In this document: piece after piece, positions 25,952-33,040 of the stretch
How the letters are laid out: every line of letters starts with the position of its first letter
Numbering within the stretch: the stretch's first letter is position 1
Made by a program: the position numbers and the translations under genes
From: Nocardioides sp.
GTDB lineage: Bacteria > Actinomycetota > Actinomycetes > Propionibacteriales > Nocardioidaceae
Direction: 5' to 3'
Assembly: GCF_030655615.1 (NCBI RefSeq)
Contig: NZ_JAURVJ010000217.1
Span: forward strand, 1-33,956
Length of the DNA: 33,956 nt
Notes under the pieces: model-generated
The model's input: the letters and a program-made list of their open reading frames with translations, nothing else
Databases searched by the model: none
Told to the model about the DNA's origin: nothing

Positions 25952-26920
25952 ATGAGGTTCCGCTCCCTCCTCGTGCTCGCCGCCGTGGCCGCGGTCGCGG
26001 CGGGCTGCAGCGAGCCCGCGGACCCGGTCGTCGTCGAACCGACCACCGAGGCGGCGATGGACGCGCCGGCCTACGACCCCGCGCTCGAGCCGGCGGCCGC
26101 GGTGCTGGCCGTCGTCCCCGGCGAGGCGACGGTGCTCGAGGTGACCGACTTCGACCAGGTCCGGCTGGCACTCGGCTACGGCGACCTCAGCAGCGCGTCG
26201 GAGCCGGCGGTGCTCCGGAGGTTCTGGAGGCAGGCCGAGGCCGAGGCGCCGCTGCTCAGCCCCGGGATGCTGCGCGACCAGGGCACCGAGCGCTACGGCT
26301 TCACCCAGGACGACGTGTCCTGGGAGGCGCACTTCACCGGTCCGGCCGGGGAGGGCTTCGTGGTGAAGTTCCGCGACGACCTCGACATGGCCGGCGTCCA
26401 GCGCGCGGCAGCCGCGACCGGCGGACCGCTCGCGGGCGCCGTCGTCGTCCCGGCCGTCCAGATCGCCGCCGTGGGGGCGACCCGCGAGCCGACCGAGAGC
26501 TGGGCGGCCGACCCCGCGCTCGTCACGCTGGTCGGTCCGAAGGCGGGGGCGACCTACGTGTCGAGCGACTGCCTCGCCGTCGACGAGGCCTTCGGCGGTG
26601 ACGTCGGCGGTGACCTCGCCGACGACCTCGCCCCGACCCCCGCGGCCGACCTCGGTGCGCTCGACGCCCTCGGGCCCTTCTCGCTCGGCTTCGGTGGCCG
26701 GCTGGTCACGGCCCGGCTCGGCGGGACCCGTACCGACGTCTTCGAGCGGGCCAGGCTGGCCGAGACGATGCCCGCGACCGACCCCGAGTTCGGCCTCGGC
26801 TACGTCGACCCGGTGGCCGACCCCCGGGACGGCCGGATCGGCTTCACGCTGGGCGACGGTCCCGTGGCGGCGCGGCTGGCGCGCGAGCGGCAGCTGCCGT
26901 TCGCGGTCTGCGGCGGCTGA
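25952..26920 (+). CDS. Predicted lipoprotein of unknown function
   Basis: The product is 322 residues from ATG 25952. The lipoprotein signal is clear: basic MRFR, a hydrophobic core, and the lipobox AAGC with Cys19 as the lipidated residue. The mature domain is acidic and Ala/Gly/Asp-rich with only two further cysteines (near 210 and 320). No named domain is recognised. Segments such as VTDFDQVRLALGYGDLSS suggest a folded extracytoplasmic domain. It follows the MerR-like gene by 54 nt on the same strand and may be co-transcribed. A TTG start 12 nt upstream is possible. Confidence 0.75.
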   Translation: MRFRSLLVLAAVAAVAAGCSEPADPVVVEPTTEAAMDAPAYDPALEPAAAVLAVVPGEATVLEVTDFDQVRLALGYGDLSSASEPAVLRRFWRQAEAEAPLLSPGMLRDQGTERYGFTQDDVSWEAHFTGPAGEGFVVKFRDDLDMAGVQRAAAATGGPLAGAVVVPAVQIAAVGATREPTESWAADPALVTLVGPKAGATYVSSDCLAVDEAFGGDVGGDLADDLAPTPAADLGALDALGPFSLGFGGRLVTARLGGTRTDVFERARLAETMPATDPEFGLGYVDPVADPRDGRIGFTLGDGPVAARLARERQLPFAVCGG

Positions 26921-26935
26921 CCCCCGGGGCGGAGG

Positions 26936-27721
26936 TCAGGCCGGCGCGGTCGGGGCGAACGCCTCGAGCTCGACCGGGTCGTGGGCGCTGAAGATCCGCA
27001 GCTCGGGGTGGCCCGCCTGGACCAGCTCGCGCAACCGGGCCTGGTTGGCGACGCGGACGGCGTCGTCCTGGGCCAGCACCTTCTGGACCACCCGGAGCAC
27101 CCGCGGCGTGGTCGGCGGGTCGGTCATGTCGCCGCGGTGGAAGTAGGAGTCGCCTGCGTGCAGCTGCCACCCCTCGGGGACGTCGGGGTCACGCACCGCA
27201 ACCAGGGCGTGCCCGCGGCTGTGTCCGTGGAGCGGCACCATCAGCACGTCGTCGCCGAGCACGGTCACCGACTCGAAGCCGAACCAGTCGTCGCCCTCCG
27301 CGTGGTGGGTGGCGAACCGGGCGTCCTTCCACTGCACCTCGAGGTAGCGGCCGTGCTCCATCCCCTGGGGGTGGCGGGCGGCGTCGAGCTCGGCGTCGTA
27401 GACGTGGACCGTGGCCGCGGGGAAGTCGGAGACCCCACCGGCGTGGTCGAGGTCGAGGTGGGTCAGCACGATGTCGGTGACGTCGTCGGCGCGGAAGCCG
27501 AGCTCCTCGACCTGGGCCAGCGCCGTCTCCGCCGGCCGCAGCACCGGTCGCATCACCGCCTTGAACGCACGGCCGAGCCGGATCGAGTCGGCCAGGTCGG
27601 CGGTGCCGAAGCCGCTGTCGACGAGGAGCAGGCCGTCGGGGCGCTCGACCAGCAGCACGTGGGCGACCATCGGGCCCACCAGGCGGGGGGCGAACGAGGC
27701 GCAGTTGAGGTGGTGGATCAC
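26936..27721 (-). CDS. Metallo-beta-lactamase-fold hydrolase
   Basis: The product is 261 residues from GTG 27721. The metal-binding motif is THLDLDHAGG (His88, Asp90, Asp92, His93), with Asp replacing the second His of the usual HxHxDH. This variant is common in lactonase-like members. Further ligands are likely in PLHGHSRGH and in LHAGDSYFHRGD. The N-terminal IHHLNCASF... LLLVDSGFG strands are typical. It may be an N-acyl-homoserine-lactonase-like or other ester hydrolase, but the substrate cannot be called. It is divergent from SURF1 with a 40-nt gap. CACGAT lies 6 nt upstream of its start and no ribosome-binding site is visible. Confidence 0.85.
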   Translation of the reverse strand: MIHHLNCASFAPRLVGPMVAHVLLVERPDGLLLVDSGFGTADLADSIRLGRAFKAVMRPVLRPAETALAQVEELGFRADDVTDIVLTHLDLDHAGGVSDFPAATVHVYDAELDAARHPQGMEHGRYLEVQWKDARFATHHAEGDDWFGFESVTVLGDDVLMVPLHGHSRGHALVAVRDPDVPEGWQLHAGDSYFHRGDMTDPPTTPRVLRVVQKVLAQDDAVRVANQARLRELVQAGHPELRIFSAHDPVELEAFAPTAPA

Positions 27722-27761
27722 CGACGCATCGTGGCAGAACCCGGGTCCGTACGCTGGCAGG

Positions 27762-28493
27762 GTGCGCCTGATGCTGACCCCGAGGATGCTCGGCGCCCAC
27801 CTGTTGGCGATCGTCGCCGTCGGCATCGCGGTCGGCCTCGGCGTCTGGCAGTACGACGCCTGGCAGGAGCGCCGCGCGGCCGAGGCCGTCGACCTGACCC
27901 AGCGTGACCCGGTCCCGCTGACCGACGTGCTCGGCCCCGACGACCCGTTCCCCGGCGACCAGGTCGGCCAGCCGGTCGAGCTGTCCGGGACCTGGCTGCC
28001 CGGGTCGACCGTCCTCGTCTCGGACCGCTTCCGCGACGGGGAGCGGGGGTTCTGGGTCGTCACGCCGGTGGAGGTCGCCGACTCCGCCGTGGCCGTGGTG
28101 CGCGGCTGGACCGCGTCGGCGGACGACGTACCGGCGGCGCCCGAGGGCCCGGTCGACCTCGTGGGCTGGCTGCAGCCGGGAGAGGGGTCCGGGGCCCTCG
28201 ACGACGACCTGACCGACGACGTCTTCCCGCAGCTGCGGATCGCCGACCTGGCCCAGCGCGTCGACGGCGACCTCTACAGCGCCTACGCCGTGGCGCAGGA
28301 GGGAGTGGGCGGGCTGCCCGCCGCCGACCTCGAGGAGCTGCCTGACGCGGGGCGGTTCACCGCGCTGCGCAACCTGCTCTACGCCTTCGAGTGGTGGGTG
28401 TTCGCGGGCTTCGCGGCCTTCATCTGGTGGCGCTTCGTCCGCGACGCCCTCGCCGAGCAGGCCGTGGGTGACCCGGTAGCGTCGTCGGTGTGA
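27762..28493 (+). CDS. SURF1-family cytochrome oxidase biogenesis protein
   Basis: The product is 243 residues with the SURF1 layout: one membrane span near the N-terminus (about residues 12-29, ending GLGVWQYDAWQERR), an extracytoplasmic domain containing VELSGTWLPGSTVLVSDR and GFWVVTPVEV, and a second span near residues 209-228. SURF1 helps insert heme a into cytochrome c oxidase. GTG 27762 is chosen because TACGCT (27750-27755) lies exactly 6 nt upstream, suggesting a leaderless message, and because relatives begin similarly. ATG 27771 is the alternative. The stop overlaps the DUF3817 start by 4 nt. Confidence 0.88.
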   Translation: MRLMLTPRMLGAHLLAIVAVGIAVGLGVWQYDAWQERRAAEAVDLTQRDPVPLTDVLGPDDPFPGDQVGQPVELSGTWLPGSTVLVSDRFRDGERGFWVVTPVEVADSAVAVVRGWTASADDVPAAPEGPVDLVGWLQPGEGSGALDDDLTDDVFPQLRIADLAQRVDGDLYSAYAVAQEGVGGLPAADLEELPDAGRFTALRNLLYAFEWWVFAGFAAFIWWRFVRDALAEQAVGDPVASSV

Positions 28494-28825
28494 ACATCTT
28501 CGGTGTCTACCGCGTGCTGGCGCTCGTCGTCGGGGTGCTGCTCGCGTTCTGCTCGTTCGTCGCCGCGCCGCTCAAGTACCTCGTCACCGACGGGACCAGC
28601 CTGCAGCGCCTGGGCGAGGACCTGAGCATCCTGTGGTCGGTGCACGGCTTCGTCTTCATCGTCTACGTCGTCGTCGCATTCCTGCTGTCGCGGCGGGCGA
28701 GCTGGACCCTCCAGTTCACGATCCTCGCGCTGGTGGCCGGCCTGGTGCCGTTGCTCATCTTCTACGTCGAGCGCGTGGTCGCTGCCCGCGTCCGCGACGA
28801 AAACCCAGAGCTCGCCGGCACCTGA
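28490..28825 (+). CDS. DUF3817 membrane protein
   Basis: The product is 111 residues with three hydrophobic segments (about 5-25, 47-66 and 72-92). The PLKYL and WSVHGFVFIVYVV stretches are characteristic of DUF3817. The function is unknown. The GTG start overlaps the SURF1 stop (GTGA), so translation is coupled. The last codons are part of a terminator hairpin. Confidence 0.88.
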   Translation: MNIFGVYRVLALVVGVLLAFCSFVAAPLKYLVTDGTSLQRLGEDLSILWSVHGFVFIVYVVVAFLLSRRASWTLQFTILALVAGLVPLLIFYVERVVAARVRDENPELAGT

Positions 28826-28842
28826 GAGGCACCGGCGAGCTC
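28808..28842. terminator. Terminator hairpin after DUF3817
   Basis: GAGCTCGCCGG (28808-28818) pairs with CCGGCGAGCTC (28832-28842), an 11-bp GC-rich stem. Three further inner pairs follow after a 2-nt mismatch. The DUF3817 stop codon lies in the loop region. It lies between convergent genes and could act on both strands. Confidence 0.65.
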
Positions 28843-28865
28843 GGGGACGTGCTCGTGGATCTGGG

Positions 28866-29525
28866 TCAGCGCGGGGCGTCGGGGTCGACGTCGACGACCT
28901 CGGCCGGCTCGTCGGGCGTCGTGACCGGGTGCGGCGCCTCGGCCGCGTCGGCGATCGCCTCGTCGGGACCGGCACCGCCCGGGTCGTCGACCGGGGTCGC
29001 GGCGGCCGGCGCCGTCGGGGCCGGGGTGGGCGCCGGGGTGGGCGTGTAGGACGACTGCCAGTTGTCGGTCTTCTTGCCGCCCTGGAGCTTCTTGGCGACG
29101 ACGGCCGCACCGCCGGCGACCGCAGCGAGCAGCACGAGCGTCTTGATCTTGCTGCGCTTCTTGGGCTCCTCGCCCTTGACCTGGGCAACCTTGGCCTCGG
29201 CGAGGGTCTTGGCGGCGGACGCCTTCTCCCCGGCGAGCGCGGCACCGCTGGCGACGAGCGGTGCGGCCTTGTCGCGGGCGTCAGCGATGACGGGGGCGAC
29301 CTTGTCGCGGGCGTCGGCCAGCGCCGGGCCCGCCTTGTCGTAGGCGTCGGCGAGGGCCGGACCGGCCTTGTCCTTGGCGTCCTGGAGCGCCGGGATGGCG
29401 GTGTCCTGGACGAAGTCCTTGGCCGAGCCGTAGGCGGCCTCGACGTGCGGGCGGAGGGCGTCGACGTAGTCGTTGGCCTGGTCGATCGCCTGGTCGACCA
29501 GCGACTTCTTCTTGCGGAGTCCCAT
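28866..29525 (-). CDS. Ala/Asp/Lys-repeat single-pass membrane protein, unknown function
   Basis: The product is 219 residues from ATG 29525, with GGGAGG upstream. Residues 50-92 hold four near-repeats of 11-12 residues of the type DKAGPALADAY, giving an amphipathic, LEA- or apolipoprotein-like helix. Residues 127-144 are a membrane span flanked by lysines. The C-terminus (160-219) is Pro/Thr/Ala-rich and acidic, with PTPAP repeats. Similar proteins in actinobacteria are annotated as hypothetical or general-stress-like. Stabilisation of the envelope is a guess. Convergent with DUF3817. Confidence 0.75.
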   Translation of the reverse strand: MGLRKKKSLVDQAIDQANDYVDALRPHVEAAYGSAKDFVQDTAIPALQDAKDKAGPALADAYDKAGPALADARDKVAPVIADARDKAAPLVASGAALAGEKASAAKTLAEAKVAQVKGEEPKKRSKIKTLVLLAAVAGGAAVVAKKLQGGKKTDNWQSSYTPTPAPTPAPTAPAAATPVDDPGGAGPDEAIADAAEAPHPVTTPDEPAEVVDVDPDAPR

Positions 29526-29671
29526 GGCGGACCTCCCTTTCCGGGCCTGACGGCCTGAACGGTCGTGAACCTCCACCCAACCACGGGGCCGCGGCGAGTA
29601 GCCACCCCAGGTCGGGTGAGGACACCGTGGCAGGATCGGAGCGTTCACCGGAACCCACGCGAGAGGCAGTC

Positions 29672-30190
29672 ATGGCTGACCTGCAGGCCATCTTCAAGAC
29701 CAACCGGGGCGACATCACCGTCACCCTCTTCCCCCACCACGCTCCCGAGACCGTGGAGAACTTCACCGGCCTCGCAACCGGCGAGAAGTCGTACTCGACC
29801 CCCAACGGGCGCAGCGGCAAGTTCTACGACGGGCTCGGCTTCCACCGTGTCATCTCGGGCTTCATGATCCAGGGCGGGTGCCCGCTCGGCACCGGCACCG
29901 GCGGCCCGGGCTACACGTTCAAGGACGAGATCCACCCGGAGCTCGTCTTCGACAAGCCCTACCTGCTCGCGATGGCCAACGCCGGCCCGGGCACCAACGG
30001 CTCGCAGTTCTTCATCACCGTCGGCGCGACGCCGTGGCTCAACCGCAAGCACACGATCTTCGGCGAGGTCGCCGACCAGGCGTCCCGCGAGGTGGTCGAC
30101 GCGATCGGCACCACGCCGACCGGCGCCGGTGACCGTCCGGTCGACCCGGTGATCGTCGAGTCCGTCGAGATCGTCGGCGGAGAGCAGTAG
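29672..30190 (+). CDS. ppiA: Cyclophilin-type peptidyl-prolyl cis-trans isomerase
   Basis: The product is a 172-residue cytoplasmic cyclophilin that speeds proline isomerisation during folding. Active-site segments are visible: FHRVISGFMIQGG (catalytic Arg), GPGTNGSQFFIT and the WLNRKHTIFGEV end. No signal peptide is present. GAGAGG precedes the ATG. The position downstream of gyrA and the tRNA pair, and before rhomboid and crgA, matches ppiA in mycobacteria. Rhomboid follows after 9 nt, so the two are an operon. Confidence 0.95.
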   Translation: MADLQAIFKTNRGDITVTLFPHHAPETVENFTGLATGEKSYSTPNGRSGKFYDGLGFHRVISGFMIQGGCPLGTGTGGPGYTFKDEIHPELVFDKPYLLAMANAGPGTNGSQFFITVGATPWLNRKHTIFGEVADQASREVVDAIGTTPTGAGDRPVDPVIVESVEIVGGEQ

Positions 30191-30199
30191 GACCTGTCG

Positions 30200-31132
30200 A
30201 TGTCTGACCCCGCTCCCGGCGTGACGGTCTGCTACCGGCATGCCGGGCGCGAGGCCAACATCCGCTGCCAGCGCTGCGAACGCCCGATCTGCACCGAGTG
30301 CATGCGCGACGCCGCGGTCGGCTTCCAGTGCCCGTCCTGCATCAAGGAGGGCGCGCGCACCACGCGCCAGGCGGTCGCGCCCTACGGCGGCGCCCGCTCG
30401 ACCAACCCGGCGCTGACGTCCTACGTCCTCATCGGGATCAACGTCGCGCTGTGGATCGCCGTGGTGGCGACGGGCTGGCAGTCGAGCCGCCTCATCTACC
30501 GGCTCTCGCTGCTGCCGGTCGGTCTGTGCGAGTCGGTGGGCGACCCCGACTCCTACTACCGCGCCGACAGCGCGGCGCAGTGCGCCCTGGTCGGCGCCGA
30601 CGGGCGCTGGGTCGCCGGCGTCGCCGACGGCGCCTACTGGCAGCTCGTCACCAGCGCGTTCATGCACGTCGAGCTGTGGCACATCGCCGGCAACATGCTC
30701 GCGCTGTTCTTCCTCGGCCCGCAGGTCGAGTCCGTCCTGGGCCGGGCCCGCTTCCTCGCCGTCTACCTCGTCGCCGGCCTCGCCGGCTCCGCGGCGGCGT
30801 ACTGGCTCTCCTCGTCCGACAGCTACTCCCTCGGCGCCTCCGGCGCGATCTACGGCCTGTTCGGCGCGCTCGGCGTGCTGATCCAGAAGGTCGGCGGCGA
30901 CCTGCGCCAGATCGGCGGCCTGCTGGTCGTCAACGTCGTCATCACCTTCGCCGTCCCCAACATCTCCTGGCAGGCCCACCTCGGCGGACTCGTGGGCGGT
31001 GCGCTGGTGACCGCGATCATCGTCTACGCCCCCCGCGGCGTCCGGCGCGCGACCGTGCAGTGGTCGGCGTTGTTCGGTGTCGTCGCCCTGCTGCCCCTGG
31101 CCGACGTGCTGAGGTCGGCCGTGCTGGTCTGA
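30200..31132 (+). CDS. Rhomboid-family intramembrane serine protease with N-terminal zinc finger
   Basis: The product is 310 residues. Residues 8-50 form a B-box-like zinc finger (CYRHAGR..., CQRCERPICTECM, CPSC). The rhomboid core has about six membrane spans. The catalytic dyad is Ser214 in LGASGAIYGLFG and His260 in WQAHLGG. HIAGNMLALFFLG supplies the conserved His/Asn oxyanion region. It cleaves transmembrane substrates within the bilayer. Substrates are unknown. The finger-rhomboid fusion is common in actinobacteria. Confidence 0.94.
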   Translation: MSDPAPGVTVCYRHAGREANIRCQRCERPICTECMRDAAVGFQCPSCIKEGARTTRQAVAPYGGARSTNPALTSYVLIGINVALWIAVVATGWQSSRLIYRLSLLPVGLCESVGDPDSYYRADSAAQCALVGADGRWVAGVADGAYWQLVTSAFMHVELWHIAGNMLALFFLGPQVESVLGRARFLAVYLVAGLAGSAAAYWLSSSDSYSLGASGAIYGLFGALGVLIQKVGGDLRQIGGLLVVNVVITFAVPNISWQAHLGGLVGGALVTAIIVYAPRGVRRATVQWSALFGVVALLPLADVLRSAVLV

Positions 31133-31144
31133 AGCCGGTCCGAG

Positions 31145-31224
31145 TTGTCCACAGCTGTGGAGTACGCGGTGGATAACTACACGGGTGTCATTCGTTCAAC
31201 AGGTGGGGATAACCCTGTGGATAA
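31145..31224. promoter_or_regulatory. Dense DnaA-box cluster downstream of rhomboid
   Basis: Five boxes lie within 80 nt: perfect TTGTCCACA (31145-31153), TACTCCACA (complement of 31156-31164), TTATCCACC (complement of 31168-31176), TTATCCCCA (complement of 31204-31212) and perfect TTATCCACA (complement of 31216-31224). The first two are back to back around the palindrome CCACAGCTGTGG. A sixth, TCATCCACA, is at 31343-31351 (complement). This is a better cluster than either gap flanking dnaA. The role (titration site, regulatory element or auxiliary origin) is inferred. Confidence 0.7.
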
Positions 31225-31241
31225 CTCTGACGGCTGGGCGT

Positions 31242-31293
31242 GGGGTCGTGTGCCTGCCGACGGTCCCAGGACCGTTGCGGGGCACACGACCCC
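31242..31293. repeat. Palindromic repeat, copy 1
   Basis: The outer arms GGGGTCGTGTGCC (31242-31254) and GGCACACGACCCC (31281-31293) pair perfectly over 13 bp. An inner stem CGGTC/GACCG (31261-31265, 31270-31274) closes a CCAG loop. The arms share 11 and 13 identical bases with copy 2 at 31608-31655. It could also act as a terminator for rhomboid. Confidence 0.75.
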
Positions 31294-31390
31294 GGCTCCG
31301 AGGCGGGGTCGAGTGAGGCCCCTGGTGCGTCGGCCCGGGGCCTGTGGATGACCGGCACGCGCTGCACCGGTCTCGCGCACCGTGTGCGCG

Positions 31391-31605
31391 ATGGAACCCG
31401 AGGAGACCGCCGAGCCGGACCGGGCGCTCGAGGCCGCTCGTCGCACCGAGCGCGACGCGTCTCCGGAACGCCTGGTCGCCGACCAGGCCGTGATGGTCGC
31501 ACGCCGGCAGCTCACCGCGATCGGCATCGACGGGGACGCGGTCGACGCAAACGCGACCGCGCGCCGCTGGGTCGTGCGCACGCCCCGGGTCGCCAGCACG
31601 ACCAG
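31391..31605 (+). pseudogene. Remnant of an AbiEi/DUF559-like gene (N-terminal fragment)
   Basis: From ATG 31391 about 70 codons look coding. The stretch VARRQLTAIGIDGDAVD followed by ARRWVVRTPRV resembles the N-terminal winged-helix region of AbiEi-type antitoxin and DUF559 proteins common in actinobacteria. Resemblance stops at about 31605, where the left arm of palindromic repeat copy 2 begins. After that the frame only runs through the repeat and antisense to crgA. A full-length relative would have about 300 residues, so most of the gene is missing. Family assignment is from memory of the pattern and is tentative. A short unrelated protein is possible. Confidence 0.4.
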
Positions 31606-31607
31606 GA

Positions 31608-31655
31608 TCGTGTGCCTGTGGGTGGGTCAGGGACCGTGCTCAGGCACACGACCCC
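31608..31655. repeat. Palindromic repeat, copy 2
   Basis: The outer arms TCGTGTGCCTG (31608-31618) and CAGGCACACGA (31641-31651) pair over 11 bp. The inner stem GGTC/GACC (31625-31628, 31632-31635) repeats the design of copy 1. The right arm continues to GGCACACGACCCC (31643-31655), identical to copy 1, and CCGGCTCCG follows in both. The 591-nt gap 31133-31723 otherwise holds only the DnaA cluster and the gene remnant. Confidence 0.75.
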
Positions 31656-31723
31656 ACACCCGGCTCCGGGCTACCCACCGCACCCCGGCTCGGTGGCTCA
31701 CGCACCGCCCGAGCGGGCCCGGC

Positions 31724-32197
31724 TCACTCCCAGCGCGTGGCGAACGTGAAGCCGACGGCCATGAAGGCGATGCCGACGACGAGGTTCTTCTGGTCGAGGT
31801 CGTTGAAGACCGGGACCTTCGAGGTGTCCTGGGAGATGGCGTAGAAGGTGCAGATCCAGGCCAGCCCGATCAGGAAGCAGCCGAGCATGCCGACCACCAC
31901 GCCGCGGCCGCGGCCGAGGGGGGTCGACGGGTGGGCGGAGATGACCAGGCCGAGGAAGAAGACCCCGAAGCCGATCAGGTAGTTCCAGCCGCCGAGGTCC
32001 TTCATGAAGCCGGGGCCGGTGGCGGGGAACGCCTCGCCCTGGTCGTTGAAGCCCTCGGGGGCACGCACGCCGATGTAGTAGAACGCGATGTAGGCGATGC
32101 CCGCCGCCATGAGCAGCAGGGCGAGCCCGAAGCGCACGCTGAGGACCGGCCCCCGGTCGGGGTTGAAGGTCTGCTGCTTCGCCTTGAGCTTGGCCAC
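31724..32197 (-). CDS. crgA: CrgA-family cell-division protein, tandemly duplicated
   Basis: The product is 157 residues from GTG 32197 (AAAGGA upstream). CrgA of Streptomyces and mycobacteria is about 85-95 residues with two membrane spans and contacts FtsZ, FtsQ, FtsI and CwsA at the septum. Here the C-terminal half (about 97-157) is a clear CrgA unit, FLIGLAWICTFY...NLVVGIAFMAVGF and a final TRWE. The N-terminal half (20-90) repeats the pattern with LALLLMAAGIAYIAFYY and GGWNYLIGFGVFFLGL. Four membrane spans result (about 22-42, 71-88, 99-121, 137-154). The locus position before DUF881 and pknB matches crgA. Confidence 0.85.
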   Translation of the reverse strand: MAKLKAKQQTFNPDRGPVLSVRFGLALLLMAAGIAYIAFYYIGVRAPEGFNDQGEAFPATGPGFMKDLGGWNYLIGFGVFFLGLVISAHPSTPLGRGRGVVVGMLGCFLIGLAWICTFYAISQDTSKVPVFNDLDQKNLVVGIAFMAVGFTFATRWE

Positions 32198-32211
32198 GGG
32201 TTCGCAATCCT

Positions 32212-32238
32212 TTGGGTCGATGAGTCGCGGGATACCTT
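32212..32238 (+). promoter_or_regulatory. Putative leaderless promoter of the DUF881 gene
   Basis: TACCTT (32233-32238) is a -10-type hexamer exactly 6 nt before GTG 32245. TTGGGT (32212-32217) is a possible -35 at 15 nt. There is no ribosome-binding site, so transcription probably starts at or next to the GTG. Confidence 0.45.
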
Positions 32239-32244
32239 AGTCGG

Positions 32245-33033
32245 GTGACGCCTGGCGACCGAAACGAGCCCGCACCCGGGCGACGGCTCCGCTGGCGCGT
32301 CGGCACCCCGCTCGTCGTGCTGCTGTCAGGCGCGCTCTTCGCCGTCAGCGCGACCAACAGCGAGGGCACCGACCTCCGGCCGGGCCGCTACACCGACCTG
32401 GCGAGCCTGACCGAGGCCGAGTCCCGGGCCTACCAGGACCTCCAGGCCGAGTCGACCGAGCTCAAGGCCGAGGTCGATCGGCTGACCGGCGAGGTCGACG
32501 ACGCCCGCGTACGCCGGGAGGAGCGCCGGGCCGACCGGCTGCGGGGGCGCGCCGGGCTGATGGCGGTCACCGGGCCGGGCGTGACGGTGGTGATGTCCGA
32601 CGCCGACCAGGACGTCCTCGAGGCGGCGGTCCAGGGGTCCGAGGACGGGTCCGACGCCGACCTCAACCTGTTCCCCTTCGTCGTGCACCAGCAGGACATC
32701 CAGGCCGTCGTCAACGCCCTGTGGGCCGGCGGCGCGCGCGCCGTGACGATCCAGGGCCAGCGCATCGTCACGACCACCGGCATCAAGTGCACCGGCAGCG
32801 CCGTGCAGCTCCAGGGCGTGCCCTACCCGGCTCCCTACACGATCCAGGCCGTGGGCGACCCGGCCGACCTCGTCGACGCCCTCGACGCCGACAGCGACGT
32901 CAGCGGCTTCCGGGCCGACGCCGACCGCCCGGAGGTCGGGGTCGGCTGGGAGCTCGAGGAGCTGGACCGGGTCGAGGCGCCGGCCTACGCAGGGCTGCTC
33001 GACATCGACCAGGCCCGCCCCCTCCGCGGCTAG
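32245..33033 (+). CDS. DUF881 membrane-anchored protein
   Basis: The product is 262 residues. It has a basic N-terminus, one membrane span at about 19-37, a coiled-coil at about 55-95 (SLTEAESRAYQDLQAESTEL onward), and the DUF881 domain with GLMAVTGPGVTVVMSD, VVHQQDIQAVVNALWAGGA, then AVTIQGQRIVTTTGIKC and YTIQAVGDP. It matches the gene between crgA and pknB in other actinobacteria (Rv0012 position). Its function is unknown. The coil plus anchor suggests an envelope or division scaffold role. Convergent with pknB, with a 7-nt gap. Confidence 0.92.
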   Translation: MTPGDRNEPAPGRRLRWRVGTPLVVLLSGALFAVSATNSEGTDLRPGRYTDLASLTEAESRAYQDLQAESTELKAEVDRLTGEVDDARVRREERRADRLRGRAGLMAVTGPGVTVVMSDADQDVLEAAVQGSEDGSDADLNLFPFVVHQQDIQAVVNALWAGGARAVTIQGQRIVTTTGIKCTGSAVQLQGVPYPAPYTIQAVGDPADLVDALDADSDVSGFRADADRPEVGVGWELEELDRVEAPAYAGLLDIDQARPLRG

Positions 33034-33040
33034 CAGGACC

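Noticed and set aside
29565..29671. Search for a second SigR-type promoter before ppiA
   Set aside because: A GGAA occurs at about 29650 but no GTT at 18-19 nt spacing precedes the start codon.
31177..31599. Minus-strand 140-codon frame across the DnaA cluster, repeat copy 1 and remnant
   Set aside because: It runs through the palindromic repeat and DnaA boxes, has Ser/Arg/Ala low-complexity text, and no recognisable domain or ribosome-binding site.
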